Shown: positions 37,161-44,890 of the stretch, piece by piece
Layout: the number at the start of each line of letters is the position of its first letter
Position numbering within the stretch: position 1 is the stretch's first letter
Source: Nitrosomonas sp.
GTDB lineage: Bacteria; Pseudomonadota; Gammaproteobacteria; Burkholderiales; Nitrosomonadaceae
NCBI GenBank assembly: GCA_016703745.1
Contig: JADJBK010000006.1
Span: 124,001-188,000 of the forward strand
Length of the DNA stretch: 64,000 bases
Direction of reading: 5' to 3'
Translations under genes and position numbers: made by a program
Notes under the pieces: model-generated
The model's input: the letters and a program-made list of their open reading frames with translations, nothing else
Database searches by the model: none
What the model was told of the DNA's origin: nothing

Positions 37161-38084
37161 ATGACACCTGCCATTGAGGTCCGGCAACTGACCAAGTGCT
37201 ACGGAGCACTGGCTGCGCTTGATACCGTAGATCTTCAAATCGAGCAGGGAGAATTTTTTGCATTACTCGGCTCAAATGGTGCCGGTAAAACTACGCTGAT
37301 CAGTATACTCGCTGGTCTGGTCAAGCCAACCAGCGGTACCGCCAAGGTAATGGGATACGATGTTCAGTCTCAGTACCAGCAAACACGCAAACGGTTAGGT
37401 GTAGTTCCCCAAGAGCTGGTCTATGATCCTTTTTTCAGTGTTCGTGAAATGCTGATCATGCAGTCCGGGTATTTTGGTATCAAGCATAACGATGCATGGG
37501 TCGATGAGGTCCTGTTTCGACTCGATCTGGCAAACAAGGCACATACCAATCTGCGGGCACTATCTGGTGGAATGAAGCGGCGGGTGCTTATTGCCCAGGC
37601 ACTGGTACACAAACCCCCTGTCATTATTCTCGATGAGCCCACAGCCGGTGTCGATGTCGATTTGCGTCAAAGTTTGTGGCAGTTTGTGCAGCAACTTAAT
37701 CAGGAAGGCCATACCGTTGTGCTGACTACACACTATCTGGAAGAAGCGGAAGCATTGTGCAATCGGGTCGCTATGCTCAAGCGTGGTCAGGTTGTCGTAC
37801 TTGATAATATCAATAACCTGGTGCGTGCCACTCGGGACTATACGTTGCTGCTACGTTTGTCCGTCAATACGTTGCCTGATAAATTACAGTCCTGGGCAGT
37901 CAGGCATGATCCAGTTGGCGGGTTATACCGTATCAGCATTCAGGAATATACCGAGATTGAAACTATTCTGTCACTGTTGCGCGAGGCGGACATCCAGATC
38001 ATTGATCTTCATTTGCAGCAACCCGACCTTGAGGATGTTTTTGTCAGAACCATGGAAGAAATGGATCGGGCTGCTGTGCCATGA
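37161..38084 (+). CDS. ABC-2 type exporter ATPase (YadG-like)
   Basis: An ABC ATPase of 307 residues with Walker A GSNGAGKTTLISIL, signature LSGGMKRRVLIAQALVH, Walker B VIILDEPTAGVDVD and H-loop LTTHYLEEAE. The C-terminal extension (residues 220-307) is typical of the YadG/CcmA-like group. The 4-bp overlap with the next gene shows that the two form one transporter. The substrate is not known. Confidence 0.92.
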   Translation: MTPAIEVRQLTKCYGALAALDTVDLQIEQGEFFALLGSNGAGKTTLISILAGLVKPTSGTAKVMGYDVQSQYQQTRKRLGVVPQELVYDPFFSVREMLIMQSGYFGIKHNDAWVDEVLFRLDLANKAHTNLRALSGGMKRRVLIAQALVHKPPVIILDEPTAGVDVDLRQSLWQFVQQLNQEGHTVVLTTHYLEEAEALCNRVAMLKRGQVVVLDNINNLVRATRDYTLLLRLSVNTLPDKLQSWAVRHDPVGGLYRISIQEYTEIETILSLLREADIQIIDLHLQQPDLEDVFVRTMEEMDRAAVP

Positions 38085-38836
38085 CAGGTTTTTATACTCT
38101 GCTGTATAAGGAGTTGCTACGCTTCTGGAAAGTTGCTTTTCAGACGGTGCTGGCGCCAGTATTGTCTAGTCTGCTTTATCTGATGATCTTCTCCCATGTG
38201 CTGGCTGAACGGGCCGAAGTGTACGCCGGTGTGACGTATGTTGCCTTTCTGGTACCTGGGCTGGTGATGATGGCTATTCTGCAAAATGCGTTTGCCAACT
38301 CATCTTCCAGCCTGATTCAGTCCAAAATAACTGGCAATCTGGTGTTTATCCTGCTAACCCCTCTATCGCATCTGGAAATATTCCTCGCCTACACTGGTGC
38401 TGCCGTGCTGCGTGGGCTAATGGTGGGGCTAGGTGTCTACCTGTCGGCACTCTGGTATTTTCCGGTCACTCCCCAGTTACCCGGCTGGGTGTTTATTTTT
38501 GCCGTGTTGGGCAGCGCTATACTGGGAGTGATGGGATTGATCGCCGGTATTGTTTCAGATAAATTTGATCAACTGGCAGCATTCCAAAATTTCATTATCC
38601 TGCCGCTGACTTTTCTTTCCGGTGTATTTTATTCGATTCATTCGCTACCTCCCACCTGGCAGCTTTTGTCACACCTGAATCCGTTCTTTTATATGGTGGA
38701 TGGCCTGCGTTATGGATTTTTTGGGGTTTCTGATTTTTCACCCTATATCAGTTTGCTGATCATTCTGACGTGCCTCATGGCCATCTCCGGATGGGCATTG
38801 TGGATGCTGCGAAGCGGCTATAAAATTCGACAATGA
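38081..38836 (+). CDS. ABC-2 type exporter permease (YadH-like)
   Basis: A 251-residue permease of the ABC-2 family with six helices and the family motifs VAFLVPGLVMMAILQNAFANSS and LPLTFLSGVFYSIHSLPPTW. It is the partner of the ATPase encoded directly upstream. Together they follow mlaB, an order common in betaproteobacteria. Confidence 0.92.
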   Translation: MTGFYTLLYKELLRFWKVAFQTVLAPVLSSLLYLMIFSHVLAERAEVYAGVTYVAFLVPGLVMMAILQNAFANSSSSLIQSKITGNLVFILLTPLSHLEIFLAYTGAAVLRGLMVGLGVYLSALWYFPVTPQLPGWVFIFAVLGSAILGVMGLIAGIVSDKFDQLAAFQNFIILPLTFLSGVFYSIHSLPPTWQLLSHLNPFFYMVDGLRYGFFGVSDFSPYISLLIILTCLMAISGWALWMLRSGYKIRQ

Positions 38837-38880
38837 ACGCGTGTTATTATTTCTAACATTTTGCAATAAAAGGAAACAAC

Positions 38881-39135
38881 ATGGTTACCGCAGATTCAAT
38901 TGAACACACTATTAAAACTTTATTACCTTGTGAATGGATTCGCGTGGAAGGAGATGACGGCCATCATTTTAGTGCTGTCATTGTCAGTGACCAGTTTGAA
39001 GGCAAAAGCATGGTACAGCAGCATCAACTGGTTTATCGTGCACTTGGTGAACGTATGCGCGAGGAAATTCATGCGCTGTCAATGAAAACTTATACCTCCG
39101 CCCAATGGGCAACAGCCAGTAATGCACATACTTGA
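38881..39135 (+). CDS. ibaG: BolA-family protein (IbaG type)
   Basis: An 84-residue BolA-like protein with WIRVEGDDGHHFSAVIVSD, the conserved histidine region and QHQLVYRALGERMREEIHALSM. BolA proteins of this kind bind iron-sulfur clusters with monothiol glutaredoxins. The place after the mla genes matches ibaG of gammaproteobacteria. AGGAAAC precedes the ATG. Confidence 0.9.
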   Translation: MVTADSIEHTIKTLLPCEWIRVEGDDGHHFSAVIVSDQFEGKSMVQQHQLVYRALGERMREEIHALSMKTYTSAQWATASNAHT

Positions 39136-39150
39136 TAAATATCAGCCGCT

Positions 39151-40844
39151 TCAGCGCACGAATTGACTGGTGCCGACGGTTTCTATAATCAGCTGCCGAT
39201 AATATTCGGATTTACGGGCCTGCAACGCTTCCAGCGGATTAAAATTATCGGTCAGGATGACACCACGACTCGTATCGATGGTGAGTAGCCGGTCTTTCAA
39301 CCAGGCTCGCTGTGTTCTGGAGAGTGCTCCACCCTCAATATGTAAGAGATTTTGTGAGGCGATAAAAATAAAAGGCTATGTCATCGTTAATTGTTGGTGG
39401 CGGGGAAAAAAAACAATTTTTTATTTTTAAAAAAGACCCAAGCCCAAAAAAAAAAAAAAAAATTTTTTTTTTAATTTTATTGTGTGGGGGGTCCCCCCAC
39501 CGAGCAAATAAAATCATTGAATTCGACTCCTGGTTCGGAGATGAACACCCGTTGATGCGGAAAAACCTGCGCGAGAGTTTTCCCAACTGAGGCTAACGCG
39601 ATATTTTCACCGCCATCCAGAAACGAAACAAAATTCAGCGCCAACAGTCCCTGTTTGCTTAACAGGCCATTAATCTGTTGTAGTGTTTCCTCAGTCAGTA
39701 AATGTACCGGTTCGGCACCACCAGTGAATACATCCAGAATAATTAGATCATAACTACCCTGCAATTTACGGATCGCGTAGCGTGCATCACCAATGATTCG
39801 ATTACCGGTTGGCTTGAAGTCAAAATAATCCTGTGCAGCCTCGGCAACCGCTGGATCGATTTCGATGGTATCCGTCGTGACACCGAATCGTAACAGATTG
39901 GTTGCCATGTGCCCCGCACCCTGTCCAATCAACAGCGCGCGTTTAATATCCGGTGCTAGCTGCGGAATCAACTCAACAATTCTCTGATACGTCATCAGAT
40001 TTTCGCCGTGACTGATGCTGGCTGCGCCAATTGTCGATGCATCTGCCATTAGTAATCGCATGTTTGCAGCAGGATTATCCAGTACTCGTACCCAGCCATA
40101 GAGGCTTTCGCGTTCAAACTGTACCTGGTAGGACTGTTCGGAGTGGCTGGCCGCATTACCTGAAGAAAGTCCACCGGGAAACAGCATCATGCCAGGCAGC
40201 GCCAACAAAACCACAGGAACCAGCGAATATCTCATCGGGATACGCTTGCGTTCAAAAAAAGCAACGAGTGCTGCCAGTACAAACAATCCCAGGCCAACGC
40301 CAACAAAAATCTCACGAGAACCAATGCGCGGGAACAGGTAGAAACCAAGCAACAATGTCCCTACCACACTACCGACCGTGCTGACCGCATAGATTGAACC
40401 GGTACTCGCGCCAACTCCGCTGAGACTGTCAGTTACCATCTTGACGGCGAACGGACCAACCATGCCAAGCATGATAAGACTGGGCGTAAACAGAATCAGC
40501 GTGCTGATGAACGTTCCCATCTGCAGACCCAGCGAATCGGTTGCGAGTAGCACCGGTGTTGTCATCCACGGGATAACCAGCGTCAGTAAGCCTGCCAGCG
40601 CGATGATCAGTGCGAGTCCAGTTCGTTTGGCATGATCCGCCCAATGCCCGCCCGCGTAATAACCAATGGCCAGCGCGATCATCGTCACCGAAATCAGCGA
40701 CGCCCATACATAAAGACTTGCGCCATAGAACGGAGCAATCAAGCGCGTACCAAGTAACTCGATCACCATCACCGAGGCGCCAGTCAGAAAAACGGTGCAA
40801 TAAAGCCACCAATAGGGCAGTTTATGAACAACAGAAGAATGCAT
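39151..40844 (-). pseudogene. Fused membrane/spermidine synthase-like gene, interrupted by a MITE
   Basis: From ATG 40844 (MHSSVVHKLPYWWLYC) about seven transmembrane helices precede a SAM-dependent aminopropyltransferase-like domain (LLIGQGAGHMATNLLRFG, TIEIDPAVAEAA, RIIGDARYAIRK, YDLIILDVFTGG). The frame is cut at FNDFI by the MITE at 39374-39505 and stops inside it at 39477. Taking out the element and one duplication restores FNDFIFIASQNLLHIEGG and 60 more residues, to TGA at 39151. The product lacks only its last ~65 residues, so residual function cannot be excluded. A RegA-like box lies 71 bp upstream. Confidence 0.88.
39374..39505. repeat. MITE, copy 2, with abnormal homopolymeric sequence
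   Basis: The first 25 bases match the left end of copy 1 exactly (ggctatgtcatcgttaattg and on). An 8-bp duplication aaataaaa flanks it (39366-39373, 39506-39513). The interior follows copy 1 only as a smeared version: runs of A, T, G and C (for example A18 near 39451 then T10) replace mixed sequence, and the far end does not carry the inverted repeat. It is 132 bp rather than 146. A sequencing or consensus fault in a hairpin is more likely than real divergence. Confidence 0.8.
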
Positions 40845-40914
40845 GGGATTTTCTCTCAGTCGAAATTGGAAATGACGATCAGGGTGATTGTATAACGACT
40901 GATTGCTGTTAACA

Positions 40915-40931
40915 TGCGACAAATTGTCGCA
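40915..40931. promoter_or_regulatory. RegA/PrrA-like box upstream of the synthase-like gene
   Basis: TGCGACAAATTGTCGCA, a near-perfect palindrome that fits GCGNC-N5-GNCGC, the site of RegA/PrrA/RegR regulators. It lies 71 bp before the ATG at 40844 and 427 bp before nirK. regA-regB are about 2 kb away. Confidence 0.65.
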
Positions 40932-41189
40932 CTCAGCCGGCTTAATGAAAACCTGATAGATTCGAAAACCACCTGCAACAGTTAATGTTTAACCAGCGCC
41001 TTGTGGCTATCATAAAAATATCACGCTACATCTCAGATGTGGCTGTCCGCGATCGGATTATGTTGTTGATACCACGTTCTGCTTGTGGTTCAAAATTTTT
41101 GAGATATGCCTGTACTCGGGAAGCTCCATTGTGATGAACGCTAACTTGTTAATCAATATGAATTTATAAGTAATAGCGCGGTGTAGACG

Positions 41190-41218
41190 TTGACAGAGTT
41201 TCTCTCAAAGTGTATGTT
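41190..41218 (+). promoter_or_regulatory. Candidate nirK promoter
   Basis: TTGACA (41190-41195), a 17-base spacer and TATGTT (41213-41218). It lies about 140 bp before the nirK ATG. The rest of the 40932-41357 gap contains no gene that I can support. Confidence 0.35.
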
Positions 41219-41300
41219 CTGCGTTCCGCCATTGGCTCTTAAATAAATGATGGGGGAGTATTAACGTAACCAAGTTATAGCAGCACCTGCAGATAGAATA

Positions 41301-41325
41301 ATGCACATTTAATGTTTATGTGCAT
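41301..41325. promoter_or_regulatory. Inverted repeat before nirK, possible operator
   Basis: ATGCACAT, nine bases, ATGTGCAT: an 8-bp perfect inverted repeat ending 33 bp before the nirK ATG. It vaguely resembles NsrR sites (ATGCATTT half-sites), but half-site spacing differs. It is placed to control nirK as a repressor site or mRNA hairpin. Confidence 0.4.
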
Positions 41326-41357
41326 CATGTAGAAATTCAATAATTACGGAGGGATGT

Positions 41358-42461
41358 ATGAATAGAACTGTTCGAGCAGTCATCGGACTGGGATTAGTAT
41401 GTTTTGCTGCTACCGGAGTTGCAGTAGCCGCGACCGATATTTCAAAATTACCTAGAGTGAAACAAGAACTGGTTGCTCCACCAGCTGTTCCAAAACATGA
41501 TCAAGTTGCCAAAGGTGGTCCAAAAATTGTTGAAGTACGTATGGAAACCATCGAAAAGCTGGTCGAAATCGCTCCCGGTGCAAAAGTCTGGGGTTTGACT
41601 TTTAATGGCAGCATTCCTGGACCGCTGATCGTTGTTCATGAAGGTGATTATGTTGAGTTAACACTCGCCAATCCAAAAACAAGTACCCTGGCACATAATG
41701 TCGATTTCCATGCTGCCACCGGTGCATTAGGTGGTGCTGGCCTGACCCTGGTTCAACCAGGCGAGGAAGTGGTTTTACGCTGGAAAGCAGTTAAACCTGG
41801 CGTATTTGTATACCACTGCGCTCCGGGCGGCATGATGATTCCTTTTCACGTTATCTCTGGTATGAGTGGAGCAATTATGGTTCTGCCGCGCGATGGTCTG
41901 AAAGATGCTGCTGGCAAACCAGTTCGCTACGACCGCGCTTATTACATTGGCGAACAGGATTTTTACTTGCCAAAAGATGAAAAAGGCAATTATAAAGTGT
42001 ATGACTCACCTGCCGCAGGTATGTCTGATATGCTTGAGCTCTCCAAAGGGCTGGTTCCAACCCACGTGGTATTCAACGGTGCCGTTGGTGCAATTACGGG
42101 TGATAACGCATTGAAAGGTAAAGTGGGTGAAAAAGTCCTGTTTATTCATTCCCAGGCCAACCGCGATTCGCGCCCTCATCTGATCGGTGGCCATGGTGAT
42201 CTGGTCTGGCAAGGTGGTTCATTCAGTGATGTTCCTTTAACCAGCCAGGAAACATGGTTTGTACCTGGCGGTGCTGCAGTTGCTGCGTTGTATGATTTTA
42301 AACAACCTGGTTTGTATGTGTATCTCAGTCATAATCTGATCGAAGCGGTGTTACTCGGCGCTGCTGCGCATATGAATGTAGAAGGTGAATGGAATAACGA
42401 TCTGATGCAACAACTCAAAGCACCCGCAAGCTTTAGTGCCGATGCAGCGATGGATCACTAA
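41358..42461 (+). CDS. nirK: Copper-containing nitrite reductase NirK (AniA type)
   Basis: A periplasmic enzyme of 367 residues reducing nitrite to nitric oxide. It has a signal peptide (AVIGLGLVCFAATGVAVA) and two cupredoxin domains. Type 1 and type 2 copper ligands are visible: HNVDFH (from about residue 113), VYHCAPGGMMIPFH with H153, C154 and H164, M169 in ISGMSG, and the second-domain HLIGGHGD. AGGGA precedes the ATG. It is a single gene followed by a clear terminator, not part of an ncgABC-nirK operon. It sits beside regB-regA. Confidence 0.95.
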   Translation: MNRTVRAVIGLGLVCFAATGVAVAATDISKLPRVKQELVAPPAVPKHDQVAKGGPKIVEVRMETIEKLVEIAPGAKVWGLTFNGSIPGPLIVVHEGDYVELTLANPKTSTLAHNVDFHAATGALGGAGLTLVQPGEEVVLRWKAVKPGVFVYHCAPGGMMIPFHVISGMSGAIMVLPRDGLKDAAGKPVRYDRAYYIGEQDFYLPKDEKGNYKVYDSPAAGMSDMLELSKGLVPTHVVFNGAVGAITGDNALKGKVGEKVLFIHSQANRDSRPHLIGGHGDLVWQGGSFSDVPLTSQETWFVPGGAAVAALYDFKQPGLYVYLSHNLIEAVLLGAAAHMNVEGEWNNDLMQQLKAPASFSADAAMDH

Positions 42462-42511
42462 AAACTGATACATAATTGAGTCAATTTGTATTTGGTTAGT
42501 TAAAGAAATGT

Positions 42512-42548
42512 AAAAAAGGCCTCGGTAACTTCACCGAGGCCTTTTTTA
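42512..42548 (+). terminator. Rho-independent terminator of nirK
   Basis: The stem aggcctcggt/accgaggcct with a short loop is extended by flanking A and T runs and ends in T7. It begins about 50 bp after the nirK stop. The A run on the other side lets it also serve transcripts from the minus strand. Confidence 0.92.
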
Positions 42549-42641
42549 TTGTTGAGAAATATTTAACCAGATATCTCACTTATGGTTAACCTGCTTCTGG
42601 AATCATATTTTCCTATTTCTAAGTAGTTAATTGTATTGGGT

Positions 42642-43199
42642 TTAATTTTCGCAGACTTGTACAGGTACGGGATTTTTTGATAGCTTCCGCTGCAAGGTGC
42701 GGCGGTGCATATTTAGCACTCGGGCAGTAACAGAAATATTGTTGTCATTTTCCTTAAGAATCCGATGAATATATTCCCACTCCAATCGTTCCACTGATAT
42801 TGGATTGATGCTGATGGGGGTTTGCGCGTCTCCATTAATACGCTCGAATGCTGACATGATATTGTCCGCATCGACGGGCTTTGCCAGGTAATGGGTGGCG
42901 CCGAGTTTGATTGCTTCAACTGCGGTTGCAATGCTGGCATAACCAGTCAATACAACGATACGGGTTCCTGGGTCAATTTCCTTGAATTTCTCGACCAGTA
43001 CTAGCCCGGATTCATCCTCAAGTTTTAGATCAATTACCGCAAATTCAGGTGTTATGGATTCCGCCAATTCAAGTGCAGTATGGATGGTGTGGGCGGTTAC
43101 CACATCAAATCCTCGTTTTTTCATTGCTTTTGCCAGAACGTCACAAAAGACAATATCATCATCTACAATGAGCAGATTGGGTTTGTCAGTATCATTCAT
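42642..43199 (-). CDS. regA: Redox response regulator RegA/PrrA/ActR
   Basis: A 185-residue regulator. The receiver domain has acidic pocket LIVDDD and the phosphorylated aspartate in AVIDLKLEDESG. The C-terminal Fis-type helix-turn-helix is NNISVTARVLNMHRRTLQRKL, nearly diagnostic for the RegA/PrrA/ActR group. These proteins switch respiratory and energy genes with redox state. The gene follows regB by 24 bp. Box-like sites in this window (40915, 44607, 53741) are candidate targets. Confidence 0.93.
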   Translation of the reverse strand: MNDTDKPNLLIVDDDIVFCDVLAKAMKKRGFDVVTAHTIHTALELAESITPEFAVIDLKLEDESGLVLVEKFKEIDPGTRIVVLTGYASIATAVEAIKLGATHYLAKPVDADNIMSAFERINGDAQTPISINPISVERLEWEYIHRILKENDNNISVTARVLNMHRRTLQRKLSKNPVPVQVCEN

Positions 43200-43223
43200 G
43201 CGTTACTCCTGTTGTGATTGTGA

Positions 43224-44525
43224 TCAAGATGGAATGGGTTGATGACCAGATTGCATGATAGGCAGGGTGACATGGGTGCATGCTCCACCTTCAGGGCGGT
43301 TAAATAGACGGACACTTCCGCCAAAACGCTCAATATTGGTATTCGCCAGAAAAAGTCCTATTCCAAAACCTTTTCCTGGTCCTTTATTGGTAAAAAATGC
43401 TTCACCAGCGCGTTCCATTACTTCGGCATTCAGCCCTTCGCCATCATCCAGTATCTCAAGATGGAGCAGATCATGATCCCATCCACTGGTGACATTAACT
43501 TGATCGACAGAAGCGTCGGCTGCGTTATTGAGCAAATTGAGGATGGATTGACTCAATAATTGAGTATTCATAATCAGGGGGGCAGGGCTCACACCGTTAC
43601 ACTGATAGGTAAATTTAACCGATGGACGGATTAACTGCCATTTGTCGATTACCTTTTTTAGAAAATGATCTACCGGCTCTCCATTGGCTTCCTCTGCGCG
43701 CGCTTGTCCCGCGTTGGCAAGCAGCTGTGTTAGCGTTTGTTTGCAAAGCTCAATCTGGTCTCGCAGAATCTGCATGTTATGCTGAAATTCACTGTCATCA
43801 GGGTAATCCTGCTTAAGTTCATGCGCAATGATAGCCATGGTAGATAACGGCGTACCTAACTCATGGGCAGCCCCGGCCGCCAGTGTGCCCAAAGCGATAA
43901 TCTGCTCATTCTGCAGAGATCTTTCACGTGATTTTGCAAGCTCTTTATCACGATCGCGGATAGAGGTACTCATTTTTACGATGAACCCGGTAATGAGCAA
44001 GGTGCTGAGTACGAATGTCAACCACATACCTGCGACATGCAGGTTAAATTCAAACATATGGCGACTGTGATCATCGGTGTGGTTATGTGGCAGCGGGATG
44101 TAGTAAAACAGCAGCAAGGTATAACAAGTAATGGAAGCCGCCGCCATAATCCAGGTGTAATGCCAGGGGAGTACGGTAGCCGCAATGATTAATGGAATCA
44201 GATAAAGAGAAACAAAAGGATTGGTTGAGCCGCCACTAAAATAGAGCAGAACGGTCAACGCACCGATATCAATTAATAATTGAAAGAAAAACTCAGGATT
44301 GATAACCGGCCACTGATATTGCAACCGGATGAGTGTCAGGAAATTGATCGCCAGTAATACACCAATGGTGATCATGATGTTTTTCCAAGGTAAATCAAGT
44401 TCTATTAAGTGATAAACCAGACTGAAAATAATGATTTGGGTAAATATAGCGATATTCCGCAATAAAAATAATCTGTTCAGATTATTGCTAAGTGGGGTTT
44501 GGTGCAGATTACTAATAATGCCCAT
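43224..44525 (-). CDS. regB: Redox sensor histidine kinase RegB/PrrB
   Basis: A 433-residue sensor kinase. Six transmembrane helices contain GGSTNPF, the GGXXNPF quinone-sensing motif of RegB. Then come the H-box AAGAAHELGTPLSTMAII and the ATPase motifs NLLNNAADAS, DDGEGL and GPGKGFGIGLFLA. It senses the quinone pool or electron flow in this family. A RegA-like box 82 bp upstream suggests autoregulation. Confidence 0.93.
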   Translation of the reverse strand: MGIISNLHQTPLSNNLNRLFLLRNIAIFTQIIIFSLVYHLIELDLPWKNIMITIGVLLAINFLTLIRLQYQWPVINPEFFFQLLIDIGALTVLLYFSGGSTNPFVSLYLIPLIIAATVLPWHYTWIMAAASITCYTLLLFYYIPLPHNHTDDHSRHMFEFNLHVAGMWLTFVLSTLLITGFIVKMSTSIRDRDKELAKSRERSLQNEQIIALGTLAAGAAHELGTPLSTMAIIAHELKQDYPDDSEFQHNMQILRDQIELCKQTLTQLLANAGQARAEEANGEPVDHFLKKVIDKWQLIRPSVKFTYQCNGVSPAPLIMNTQLLSQSILNLLNNAADASVDQVNVTSGWDHDLLHLEILDDGEGLNAEVMERAGEAFFTNKGPGKGFGIGLFLANTNIERFGGSVRLFNRPEGGACTHVTLPIMQSGHQPIPS

Positions 44526-44606
44526 GAAGTTTATTTAGTTGAACGAATGCGCGCGGGGAAAGCTCATCATGTGCATTACGATAACGCAAAATTACTATAA
44601 AAACCA

Positions 44607-44623
44607 TGTGACAAATTGTCGCA
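44607..44623. promoter_or_regulatory. RegA/PrrA-like box upstream of regB
   Basis: TGTGACAAATTGTCGCA, one base from the perfect palindrome at 40915. It lies 82 bp upstream of the regB ATG at 44525. Confidence 0.6.
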
Positions 44624-44890
44624 GCAGCCACTACAACTGGAAAATCAGGCTGGGCGTGCCCGATAACCAATTACAATTCGAGAAAGAGGTTGAGGTATGG
44701 GGATAGAGAAAAGATAAAAGTGGTACGAGCCGTTGAACGCAGAATAGCGAGTGGCCATCCGGATGACCGTTGTCATCAAATGGCGGCATCCCCATGCAGA
44801 ATGGCTCTCGCATTCAATGAACCGGTATGGCGTCCCCGTTCCCCTCGCCCGATATTCCAGCTATCTCCGTTGCTCACGAATCCAGACTAA
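44624..44890. other. Intergenic region between regB and the TonB receptor gene
   Basis: Besides the RegA-like box at its edge this stretch shows nothing I can name. Short ORFs on both strands lack ribosome-binding sites and family features. Confidence 0.5.
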
